A model generated the notes under the pieces. The model did not search any database, was not told the origin of the DNA, and was given only the letters and a program-made list of their open reading frames with translations. A program made the translations under genes and the position numbers. This document shows, in pieces, positions 7,882 through 15,574 of a stretch of DNA of 64,000 nucleotides. The stretch comes from Alistipes sp. (GTDB lineage Bacteria; Bacteroidota; Bacteroidia; Bacteroidales; Rikenellaceae). Position 1 is the first letter of the stretch, and every line of letters starts with the position of its first letter. Location: positions 17,879 to 81,878 of the forward strand of contig JAFXFM010000021.1 in NCBI GenBank assembly GCA_017520545.1. Reading direction: 5' to 3'.

Positions 7882-9006
7882 TTAAAATTCAATCTTCGTG
7901 TTGATGACTGTTTTGTCCAACAACTTTGCATAGTGCTGTGTCATCTTCGTATTTGAGTGTCCAAGAATTTTGGAAACTACCTCTATCGCAATTCCTGCAT
8001 TCAACATCAATGTCGCTGCCGTGTGTCTCGCAAGGTGTGTCGTAAGAGTCTTCTTAATCCCACAAATATCGGCAATCTCTTTTAAGTACGAGTTGTATTT
8101 TTGATTGGTGATAATCGGTAGTTCAAAGTCATACTTCTTCAATAGCGAAATAGCGGTATCATTGAGTGGTAGAATATATGTAACTCCCGTCTTACCTCGC
8201 TTCTTTTTGAGGTACATCACTTCACCGTCAGTCTGAATATCCTCTCTACGAACCGATGCCAAGTCGCAATATGATAGAGCGGTATTTGCAGCGAAAACAA
8301 ATAAGTCTCTCACTTGGTTCAGGCGTTCAATGCCGAAATCCTTATTTGCTATCCTCATCAACTCCTCCTTAGTGAGAGGAACGATGTTTACTTCCCCCTT
8401 CTTTATCTTGATAGTGTCAAACGGATTCTTTGTAAGTTTGTTGTTACGCATACCGTAAACAAAAATACTCTTCGCCTTTGTCAGGTATGATGCCAAAGTG
8501 GAATCCTTTAATTTCAATTCATTTTTAAGGTGGTACTTATAATTTAGAACATCGGTATTATCAACTGCCTTTACGGGTTTGTTGCCTACAACTATCTTAA
8601 ATTGTTCTATTGCCAATAGGTATTTGGAGTGTGTGGAATTTCCTATTTCCGCTCCTTTTCTCTTGTTGATAATTTCAATAAAATCATCAAAGAGGTTAAA
8701 GAGGGTGTAGTGCTGCTCCTCAAATCCGTTCCTCACATACTCCGTCAATGTTGCTGCTCGAACCTGAGTCCCCTTTACCACGCATTCGGTGTAATACTCA
8801 TCAATTTTACGCCTAACCTCTGAGCAGTAGCGACTTATGTGGTTTGAACGGTTTGAAAAAATTGCTTTTTTGAACTCGTCAGGGTTCACTCTTAAATCAA
8901 GATAAGCGGTGGAGCGCACCCCATCTACATTCACCCAAACTTGGATTTTGTTCAGATTTGCTCGGTTTGTCCTTGCCTTAGGACAGGTAAAAGTAACGCT
9001 GTACAT
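7882..9006 (-). CDS. Tyrosine site-specific recombinase (integrase), IntDOT-like
   Basis: 374 residues with a core-binding domain at about 100-195 and a catalytic domain at about 205-365. Visible catalytic residues are His324 and Arg327 (HLARH), His350 (LGH) and nucleophile Tyr359 (QHYAK), with a beta-hairpin KKKRGKTG at 267-274. The usual first Arg (TGLR context) is replaced: residues 242-246 read TALSY, giving Ser245, the same substitution known from the CTnDOT integrase. It probably integrates and excises the island at the neighbouring tRNA-Gly, whose 3' end lies 248 bases upstream of its start codon, the classic integrase-att geometry. No excisionase gene is visible nearby. Confidence 0.92.
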   Translation of the reverse strand: MYSVTFTCPKARTNRANLNKIQVWVNVDGVRSTAYLDLRVNPDEFKKAIFSNRSNHISRYCSEVRRKIDEYYTECVVKGTQVRAATLTEYVRNGFEEQHYTLFNLFDDFIEIINKRKGAEIGNSTHSKYLLAIEQFKIVVGNKPVKAVDNTDVLNYKYHLKNELKLKDSTLASYLTKAKSIFVYGMRNNKLTKNPFDTIKIKKGEVNIVPLTKEELMRIANKDFGIERLNQVRDLFVFAANTALSYCDLASVRREDIQTDGEVMYLKKKRGKTGVTYILPLNDTAISLLKKYDFELPIITNQKYNSYLKEIADICGIKKTLTTHLARHTAATLMLNAGIAIEVVSKILGHSNTKMTQHYAKLLDKTVINTKIEF

Positions 9007-9133
9007 AGTTGTAAATTAAGTAGTTAAATGATTTCGTGCAATCATTTTGCAATCACAACCACTTACTTGCACGGATACTTGCAGATTTGTTGCAAAAATG
9101 CCTTTTTCACCGAAAATCCTGCACCAACTCAAA

Positions 9134-9190
9134 GCGATGAAATTGCTCGGTTGGTAGAGCAAAAACCTTGTCAGAGTGCCTTATCGCCCA
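9134..9190 (+). other. tRNA-like sequence resembling the 5' half of the adjacent tRNA-Gly
   Basis: The D-arm GCTCGGTTGGTAGAGC (9145-9160) differs by one base from that of tRNA-Gly, and similarity continues through ACCTTG into the anticodon loop. It is on the opposite strand to the tRNA. A 7-bp closing stem is possible (GCGATGA 9134-9140 with TTATCGC 9181-9187, one G-U), followed directly by CCA. No T-arm or proper anticodon stem is present, so it is not a normal tRNA. It could be a recombination scar, a degraded tRNA or a tRNA mimic. Confidence 0.45.
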
Positions 9191-9213
9191 CTTTTCGTAT
9201 GAGAAACAAGCAA

Positions 9214-9242
9214 CAAAAAAAGTCTCAGAAAACTCTGAGACT
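9214..9242 (-). terminator. Terminator downstream of tRNA-Gly
   Basis: Stem AGTCTCAGA (9221-9229) / TCTGAGACT (9234-9242); on the minus strand it is followed by a run of seven T (9220-9214). It sits 12 bases past the tRNA 3' end, on the island side of the presumed att site, so the island or its attachment sequence supplies termination. Confidence 0.8.
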
Positions 9243-9253
9243 TTCATTCTTTG

Positions 9254-9326
9254 AGCGGAAAACGAGACTCGAACTCGCGACCCCAACCTTGGCAAGGTTG
9301 TGCTCTACCAACTGAGCTATTTCCGC
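9254..9326 (-). tRNA. tRNA-Gly(GCC)
   Basis: 73 bases fold into a full cloverleaf: acceptor GCGGAAA/TTTCCGC, D-arm GCTC/GAGC with AGTTGGTA loop, anticodon arm CAACC-TTGCCAA-GGTTG (anticodon complement at 9291-9293), and T-arm GCGAG-TTCGAGT-CTCGT. The CCA tail is not encoded. Its 3' end faces the integrase and marks the likely right boundary of the island. Confidence 0.96.
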
Positions 9327-9389
9327 ATTTGTTTGCGTTTCTCGTTAATTTCTAAGAACTTTGCAACACCTTTATCGGTTTTGCGAGTG

Positions 9390-9421
9390 CAAATATAAGG
9401 CAAAATTTTTTACTGTGCAAG
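9390..9421 (-). promoter_or_regulatory. tRNA-Gly promoter
   Basis: Minus-strand -7 element TATATTTG (9397-9390) with CTTG (9421-9418) 20 bases upstream, a near match to TTTG. Expected start near 9383. The remaining gap to pgk (9422-9655) shows no gene. Confidence 0.6.
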
Positions 9422-9655
9422 AAATTTTTAGAAAAATGTGCATTTTTTGTGTTTTTCGACCATTCAAAGGCCTAATTATTGAAAAATCAGCACTCAAATA
9501 GCTCTAAAAGAGCGTCTGAATATCACCGAAGCTGTGCCGTAATTATGCCAACGCAGTGTGTCGAACCCCGCATCATCCTCGTGATACCTACCTAAATTTA
9601 TTACCAAAACCGTTAAAATATCAATACGCAAATTACAACTCTCAACTTTTTTTGC

Positions 9656-9663
9656 TATCTTTG
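9656..9663 (+). promoter_or_regulatory. pgk promoter -7 element
   Basis: TATCTTTG 61 bases upstream of the pgk ATG matches the TAnnTTTG consensus; no good TTTG is seen at -33. Confidence 0.55.
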
Positions 9664-9723
9664 CATCGTTAGAAATGTGAATCGAATAACAATCAATTAT
9701 AAATCATTAAAAACCAAAAAGTT

Positions 9724-10989
9724 ATGTTCGCAATTGACAATTATGACTTTACCGGCAAGCGCGCGATTATCCGCGTGGATTTCAATGTACCTCTCAACGG
9801 CGAGGGACAGGTAACTGACGACACTCGTATTCGTGCCGCTATTCCAACCATCAAGAAGGTGTTGGAGAAGGGTGGTGCTGTAATTCTTATGTCGCACCTC
9901 GGTCGTCCAAAGAAGAATCCGGATCCAAAGTACTCGTTGGAGCAGATTATCCCTGCTATCGAGGCTCGTTTGGGTGAGAAGGTGATGTTCGCCGGAGATT
10001 GTATGGGCGAGAAGGCTGCCGAGATGGCTGCTGCTTTGAAGCCGGGTGAGGTTATGTTGCTCGAAAACCTCCGTTTCTACGCTGAGGAGGAGGGTAAGCC
10101 ACGTGGTTTGGCCGAGGACGCAACCGACGAGGAGAAGAAGGCTGCAAAGAAGGCTCTCAAAGAGGGTCCACAGAAGGAGTTCGTAAAGAAGTTGGCTTCG
10201 TATGCTGATTGCTACATCAACGACGCATTCGGTACTGCACACCGCGCTCACTCTTCGACTGCACTCATCGCCGAGTACTTCCCTAACGACAAGATGTTCG
10301 GCTACGTTATGGAGAACGAGTTGAAGGCTATCGACGGTATGATGCAGAACCCACAGCGTCCATTCGTGGCTATCGTTGGTGGTTCGAAGGTTTCGACCAA
10401 GATTACCATTATCGAGACTTTGATGGAGAAGGTTGATAAAATTATCATCGGTGGTGGTATGACCTACACGTTCGCAGGTGCTCTCGGTGGCAATGTTGGT
10501 AAGTCGATTTGCGAGCCGGATATGTTCCCTGTAGCTCTCGATATCCTTGCAAAGGCAAAGGCTCGTGGTGTTGAGTTTGTGATGTCGCCGGACGCTCTCG
10601 TTTGCGACGATTTCAGCGAGGATGCAAACACTATGCAGGCTCCTGTAAATGAGATTCCTGCCGAGTGGGAGGGTGTCGATATCGCTGAGGGCGGTAAGAA
10701 ACTCTTCCGTGAGGAGATTTTGAAGTGCAAGACTATCCTTTGGAACGGTCCTGTTGGCGTATTCGAGATCAACAAGTTCTCTACCGGTTCGCGTGCCGTA
10801 GCAGAGGCTATTGCCGAGGCTACCCAGACAAATGGTGCATACTCGCTCATTGGTGGTGGCGACTCTGTGGCTTGCATCAACAAGTTCGGTCTTGCCGACA
10901 AGGTATCGTATGTATCAACCGGTGGTGGTGCGCTCTTGGAGTATATCGAGGGTAAGGAGTTGCCGGGTGTAGCCGCAATCCGCAAGTAA
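9724..10989 (+). CDS. pgk: Phosphoglycerate kinase
   Basis: 421 residues. Catalyses ADP + 1,3-bisphosphoglycerate to ATP + 3-phosphoglycerate in cytosolic glycolysis. Family landmarks are RVDFNVP near 18-24, SHLGRP near 58-63, the [14 protein letters not shown] hinge stretch and the nucleotide-site GGGDS near 377. A charged insertion of roughly 25 residues around 120-145 makes it slightly longer than the common 390-400 residue enzyme. It is a single-gene transcript bounded by its own promoter and two hairpins. Codons are strongly biased, as expected of a highly expressed gene. Confidence 0.98.
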   Translation: MFAIDNYDFTGKRAIIRVDFNVPLNGEGQVTDDTRIRAAIPTIKKVLEKGGAVILMSHLGRPKKNPDPKYSLEQIIPAIEARLGEKVMFAGDCMGEKAAEMAAALKPGEVMLLENLRFYAEEEGKPRGLAEDATDEEKKAAKKALKEGPQKEFVKKLASYADCYINDAFGTAHRAHSSTALIAEYFPNDKMFGYVMENELKAIDGMMQNPQRPFVAIVGGSKVSTKITIIETLMEKVDKIIIGGGMTYTFAGALGGNVGKSICEPDMFPVALDILAKAKARGVEFVMSPDALVCDDFSEDANTMQAPVNEIPAEWEGVDIAEGGKKLFREEILKCKTILWNGPVGVFEINKFSTGSRAVAEAIAEATQTNGAYSLIGGGDSVACINKFGLADKVSYVSTGGGALLEYIEGKELPGVAAIRK

Positions 10990-10999
10990 AATCTATTTT

Positions 11000-11077
11000 G
11001 AGCGGTGAATTTTGCACCGCTCTTCAATAAGCGAGTTCCTCACATAGGCTTACTATGCTGCGGACTCGCTTTTTTTG
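11000..11077 (+). terminator. Tandem terminator hairpins after pgk
   Basis: Stem GAGCGGTG/CACCGCTC (11000-11007, 11015-11022), then a second inverted repeat AGCGAGT (11030-11036) / ACTCGCT (11064-11070) running into TTTTTTT. The second has the stronger T-tract. A further stem CCTTCGGG/CCCGAAGG lies at 11162-11195 without a clear T-run. Confidence 0.75.
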
Positions 11078-11263
11078 TTTGGCACAAAATTCTCTCGCGC
11101 AAAATGAGATTTTCTTTTGCGGATAGGAAAGTAATTTTAAGCAGCGATAGCTAAGTAAAGACCTTCGGGCTGTACGTCTTGTACTATCCCGAAGGCCTTT
11201 CTTTTGTAATGCGCCTCATCTCACAACTTCTGACAAGAAATGGAGTAGTATGTGAAATTTTTA

Positions 11264-11390
11264 ATTTTGCATTTTGCATTAACCCCTCTTCGAGGGCTTT
11301 TCCTCCTTCTTGCAAGGCATAGTGTGCAAGCACCCTCTGCTCTTGCTTCGTGCGTCGGTTCTGCATTTTGCATTCTGCATTTTGCATTTT
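11264..11390. repeat. TGCATTTTGCATT-type intergenic repeats
   Basis: Two clusters: TTTTGCATTTTGCATT at about 11264-11280 and a tandem series of GCATTTTGCATTCTGCATTTTGCATTTT at 11363-11390. They fill much of the gap downstream of the DAHP synthase gene. No gene is seen in 11078-11393. Confidence 0.6.
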
Positions 11391-11393
11391 AGC

Positions 11394-12440
11394 CTACTCC
11401 TTCATCACCTTGTTTTGGTGGTTGATGCTCTCGACGTGGATTGCATCGAGGAGGGTTTGCAGAAATTCGATGCTGAGTCCGAGCGATGCGCTTCGTGCCA
11501 AGGTGCGCTCGGCAATGCTCTCCCAGCGCAGCGACTGCAAGATTCGCACATCATTGTCGCGTTTGATACGACCGATATCCTCCGCCACGCTCATACGCTC
11601 GGCAAGGAGTTGCAGAATTTCGCCATCGAGCGAGTCGATTTGTTCGCGCAACGACATCAGGGTCATCTGATAAGCCTGCGATGCCGACTCTCCTGCACGC
11701 CACTTGATACTCTCGACGAGTTTTGCAACAGCCTCTGGCGTGAGTTGTTGTTTCGCATCGCTCAACGCCATATCGGGATTTATGTGGCTCTCGATCATAA
11801 AGCCATCGTAGTCGAGGTCGGCAGCCTGCTGCGATATATCTTTGATATACTCTCTGTTGCCGCAGATGTGCGACGGGTCGCAAATAATCGGCAAGTCGGG
11901 CATACGACGGCGCATTTCGAGCGCGATATGCCACATCGGAGCATTACGCAAGTCGCCCGAGCCATAACCTGCGAATCCTCTATGTATAAGTCCGAGATTT
12001 TTTACTCCGCACGCCAAAAGTCGCTCTACGCCACCGCACCACAACTCGATATCGCTGCTCGTAGGGTTTTTCACATAGACCATCTTCTCGGTGCCGCGCA
12101 ACGCCTCGGCAACCTCCTGCATCGAGAATGGGTTGGAGGTTGTGCGTGCACCAATCCAAAAGATGTCTATATCGTGCTTCATAGCACTCTCCACGTGGCT
12201 TGTGTTTGCAACCTCGATGGCGAGGGGCAGACCCGTCTGCTCCTTTGCCTTTTTCAGCCACGGCAACGCCTTCACGCCCATACCCTCGAATGTATTGGGT
12301 TTGGTGCGAGGCTTCCACACTCCGGCTCGTAGAATATCCACCTTACCTGTTGAGGCGAGTGCGTGAGCCGTAGCGAGTACCTGCTCTTCGCTCTCGGCAC
12401 TGCAAGGTCCTGCAATGATAAGCGGTCTTTTTGGCTCCAT
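11394..12440 (-). CDS. Bifunctional 3-deoxy-7-phosphoheptulonate (DAHP) synthase / chorismate mutase
   Basis: 348 residues. The N-terminal 250 residues are a type I DAHP synthase of the small KDO8PS-like class (GPCSAES at 11-17, WKPRTKP near 42-48, CDPSHI near 185), joining phosphoenolpyruvate and erythrose 4-phosphate at the entry to the shikimate pathway. Residues from about 260 are an AroQ helical chorismate mutase (LREQIDSLDGEILQLLAER, then RIKR), which forms prephenate and may act as the allosteric control domain. The fusion order synthase-mutase is usual in Bacteroidetes. A 7-bp hairpin TGTCTAT/ATAGACA (12453-12470) lies in the leader just upstream of the ATG and might be regulatory. 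Confidence 0.95.
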   Translation of the reverse strand: MEPKRPLIIAGPCSAESEEQVLATAHALASTGKVDILRAGVWKPRTKPNTFEGMGVKALPWLKKAKEQTGLPLAIEVANTSHVESAMKHDIDIFWIGARTTSNPFSMQEVAEALRGTEKMVYVKNPTSSDIELWCGGVERLLACGVKNLGLIHRGFAGYGSGDLRNAPMWHIALEMRRRMPDLPIICDPSHICGNREYIKDISQQAADLDYDGFMIESHINPDMALSDAKQQLTPEAVAKLVESIKWRAGESASQAYQMTLMSLREQIDSLDGEILQLLAERMSVAEDIGRIKRDNDVRILQSLRWESIAERTLARSASLGLSIEFLQTLLDAIHVESINHQNKVMKE

Positions 12441-12507
12441 AGTACTATTGTTTGTCTATCTATATAGACAGCAATTTATCTAAAAGGTTAATTTGATTTT
12501 TACAAAT

Positions 12508-13230
12508 TTATACGCCTATAATAAATATGGTAGGTCGTTTATTTATATCGGGCAGCCCCATCTTGCGCCACTCGGCGATAGTTGCCGTGCGTATATACTC
12601 GCTGTGCGATGTTATGTCGCAGGCGATTGAGAGTTTGGTTTGAGCTCCGCACGAAGCCACAATTTGCTCTGCCAACTTTGTGTTGCGGTAGGGAGCCTCG
12701 ATAAAGAGTTGCGACTGATGCTCCGATGCAGCACGACTCTCCAAACGCTTAATTGCACGTGTGCGTTCGGGCTCTTTCACAGGGAGGTAGCCGTTGAAGG
12801 CGAAGGATTGACCGCTCAATCCCGACGCCATAACCGCCATAATAATTGACGAAGGCCCTACCAATGGCACTACGCGAATACCTGAACGGTGGCACGCCTC
12901 GACAACGAGCTGTCCGGGGTCTGCAACTGCCGGAACACCAGCCTCCGAGATTACGCCTGCCGAGCGTCCGGCCTTAATTTTGGCAACCATACGCTCGATG
13001 TCGCGTGGCGAGGTGGTGTGTTCGCTCAACTCGTCAAACTCCAACTCGTCGATATGCCCCGACAGCCCCGCCTTCGAAAGAAAGCGACGAGCCGAACGAA
13101 GATTTTCGACTATAAAGTAGTCGAGTGATGTTATGACCTCGCGATTGCCTTCGGGTGTAACATCGTAGGGTAGTGTCTCCTCCGAAATCGGACACGGTAT
13201 AAGGTAGAGTACTCCGCTCATACTACTCAT
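12508..13230 (-). CDS. RsmI-like SAM-dependent methyltransferase (tetrapyrrole methylase fold)
   Basis: 240 residues (or 237 from the internal ATG at 13221). The GVISEAGVPAVADPG stretch corresponds to the SDAGTP...DPG signature of RsmI, which 2'-O-methylates C1402 of 16S rRNA, and LVGPSS matches the SAM-binding region of the tetrapyrrole methylase fold. It is shorter than Escherichia coli RsmI (about 286) and ends in PTIFIIGV, so it may be the short Bacteroidetes paralogue; the rRNA target is inference. The start overlaps the end of murF-alr by 8 bases, so it is translated from the same operon. Confidence 0.85.
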   Translation of the reverse strand: MSSMSGVLYLIPCPISEETLPYDVTPEGNREVITSLDYFIVENLRSARRFLSKAGLSGHIDELEFDELSEHTTSPRDIERMVAKIKAGRSAGVISEAGVPAVADPGQLVVEACHRSGIRVVPLVGPSSIIMAVMASGLSGQSFAFNGYLPVKEPERTRAIKRLESRAASEHQSQLFIEAPYRNTKLAEQIVASCGAQTKLSIACDITSHSEYIRTATIAEWRKMGLPDINKRPTIFIIGV

Positions 13231-15574
13231 TTATATATATACGTTTCACGCGCTTAGCCACCGAGGTCAGTACCTCGTAAGGTATTGTTCCAAGTACGCG
13301 TGCCATATCCTCGGCTGTGTTGCCTCGCTTGGCAGAGAAGATCTCAACGATGTCGCCCTCCTCGACACCTTCGATATCGGTGATGTCGATCATACAACTA
13401 TCCATACATATATTGCCGATGGTCTTGGCGCGTTGTCCGCCTACGAGCATCTCCCACGCTCCATTTCCAAGGTGGCGGTTTAGTCCGTCGGCATAGCCGA
13501 CAGGAATAGTTGCGATGCGGCTCTCCCTCTCGATTTTGCCGTTACGACCATATCCTACGGTGTTGCCCTCGTGGAGAGTGCGAATCTGCACTATGCGGGT
13601 GCGGAGTGTTGAAACGGCCTCCAACGCTTCACTCGCAGTAGTAGAGAAACCGTAAAGACCAATACCCAAGCGGCACATATCGAAGCGAGCCTCCTCGAAA
13701 CGCAGCATCGCCTCCGACGCCGCAGCGTGGCGCAATGGTCGGTACGGCAACGATGCCATAATTGCGCTGCTTATGCGGTCGAATTTGGAGATCTGCTCCT
13801 TCGAGAAGTCATCTTGTGTGGTGTCGTCAGCCACGCATAGGTGGGTAAAGATTGAAGCTACACGAACGCTCTGTGCCGAGTGAGCAAGAGCCTGATTCAA
13901 TGCCTCTACGTCCTCCTCCATAAAGCCGAGACGGTGCATTCCGCTGTCGATTTTGAGGTGTATCGGATAGTTTATCTTATCTGCGTGGTCCACCGCCTGA
14001 ACGAACGACGAAAGCGAACGGAACGAGTATATTTCGGGTTCGAGCGAGTGGGCAATCATTGTATCGAAACTTGCATCGTCTGCATTCAATACCACTATCG
14101 GCATCGTAATACCTCCCTCGCGTAGTGCAACGCCCTCGTCGGCAAATGCCACGGCGAGATATGCGATTCCCTGTTTTTGCAACATCTGTGCAACCTCTAC
14201 TTCGCCAGCGCCATATCCCGACGCCTTAACCATTGCGATAAGTTGTGTTGTGGAGCCTATCTTCGAGCGGAAGTAGTTGATATTTCGCGCCATAGCTTGT
14301 AAATCAACCTCCAAAACGGTGGTATGACTATGCTGCTCCAAGCGGTGTGAAAGTCGCTCCATACGGCTGGCGCGGTTACCCTTTATGAGTATTGCGTGGT
14401 CGGCGACGTCGAGTTGCGAGATATTTGCCATAGCCTCCTCGGTCGAGGCGAAGAATATGCTGTTCGAGTTGAAGAGTGTGCGATGCTGCGACAGAGTTGC
14501 GCCAATGCCGACAAAGTTGTCGATACCTGCCTCACGCACCATTCTTGCAACCTCGGTATAGACATCATTGCCACTCTGCAAGATGTCCGAGAGTATTAGC
14601 ATTGTTTTGCGGTGCGAAGCTACTGAACGAAGGTTGTCCAGCGCAATTGACAATGAGTTTAAATCTGCACTATACGAGTCGTCGATAATAACCGAATTTT
14701 CTACACCCTGCTTAACCTCCAAGCGCATAGCTACGGGTTGCAACTGCGAAAAATCGGGTGCTGTGTACCCCATTTCGGCAAAGAATGTTGCTACAATCTC
14801 GGCGTTGCACTGAGAGGCGTGGTCTGCCATTTTTGGAGCAAGCGCAAAGTTCGCATCAATAAGTGTGCGGTCGCTGTATTTCGCCTTAATAGCCTCTGCC
14901 AGAGTTGAGTATGCAGAGTGATAAATTATGGTGTTTGCCGTCTTGGCAAGGGCTATCTTTTCAGATATCTTCTCCTCTAACGAGGCGAATCCTTGTGCGT
15001 GAGCGTCGCCAATCGAGGTAAAGATGACCATATCGGGAGCGATAATGTTACGTAGTCTCTCCATCTCGCCCTTTTGCGAAATGCCCGCCTCGATAATAGC
15101 CACATTGTATGTGTTATCCAACATCAGTAGCGACAACGCCACTCCCAACTGCGAGTTGTAGCTACGTGGCGAGCGGAAAATTTTTGCATCACGCGGGGCA
15201 CACTGTGCAATCCACTCCTTAACTGTGGTCTTTCCATTCGAGCCCGTGATAGCCACTACCTTGCCTCCGAACTGCTTGCGGTGGTGTGTTGCCAAGGCCT
15301 GCAATGCTACAAGCGAATTATTGACTATCACAGCGCCACAACCCTCTCCGAGAGATACTGCGTGCTCCACCATAAAAGCCTTTACGCCACGCTCCTGCAC
15401 CTCCGAAATATGGTTGTGTGCATCGTGATTAACACCCTGCATTGCCACAAAAAGTGTATCGCCGGTCATTGCATACGAGCGGCTGTCGGTAGCAACTGCC
15501 GTTACCTCCAAATCGCAACCTGCGAGGTTGCCTCCCACAATGCGTGCTATGTCGGAAAGGTTGTATTTCATCAT
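13223..15574 (-). CDS. murF-alr: Bifunctional MurF (UDP-MurNAc-tripeptide--D-Ala-D-Ala ligase) / alanine racemase
   Basis: 783 residues. Residues 1 to about 430 are a Mur ligase: N-terminal substrate domain with ATDSRS, then the ATP-binding GSNGKTT near 112. Residues from about 435 are a PLP-dependent alanine racemase; the PLP lysine is Lys450 in AMVKASGYGAG, and GMHRLGF and the MCRLGIGLYG segment are typical. One chain thus makes D-Ala and adds D-Ala-D-Ala to the peptidoglycan precursor (D-Ala-D-Ala ligase itself is not in the window). The fusion is known from Bacteroidetes. Its ATG directly follows the mutS2 stop. Confidence 0.95.
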   Translation of the reverse strand: MMKYNLSDIARIVGGNLAGCDLEVTAVATDSRSYAMTGDTLFVAMQGVNHDAHNHISEVQERGVKAFMVEHAVSLGEGCGAVIVNNSLVALQALATHHRKQFGGKVVAITGSNGKTTVKEWIAQCAPRDAKIFRSPRSYNSQLGVALSLLMLDNTYNVAIIEAGISQKGEMERLRNIIAPDMVIFTSIGDAHAQGFASLEEKISEKIALAKTANTIIYHSAYSTLAEAIKAKYSDRTLIDANFALAPKMADHASQCNAEIVATFFAEMGYTAPDFSQLQPVAMRLEVKQGVENSVIIDDSYSADLNSLSIALDNLRSVASHRKTMLILSDILQSGNDVYTEVARMVREAGIDNFVGIGATLSQHRTLFNSNSIFFASTEEAMANISQLDVADHAILIKGNRASRMERLSHRLEQHSHTTVLEVDLQAMARNINYFRSKIGSTTQLIAMVKASGYGAGEVEVAQMLQKQGIAYLAVAFADEGVALREGGITMPIVVLNADDASFDTMIAHSLEPEIYSFRSLSSFVQAVDHADKINYPIHLKIDSGMHRLGFMEEDVEALNQALAHSAQSVRVASIFTHLCVADDTTQDDFSKEQISKFDRISSAIMASLPYRPLRHAAASEAMLRFEEARFDMCRLGIGLYGFSTTASEALEAVSTLRTRIVQIRTLHEGNTVGYGRNGKIERESRIATIPVGYADGLNRHLGNGAWEMLVGGQRAKTIGNICMDSCMIDITDIEGVEEGDIVEIFSAKRGNTAEDMARVLGTIPYEVLTSVAKRVKRIYINE

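Noticed and set aside
11162-11195. Stem CCTTCGGG/CCCGAAGG with 18-base loop
   Set aside because: Not called a terminator because no clean T-tract follows on either strand.
11310-12332. 340-codon open frame on the plus strand
   Set aside because: Antisense to DAHP synthase/chorismate mutase and starts within simple repeats.
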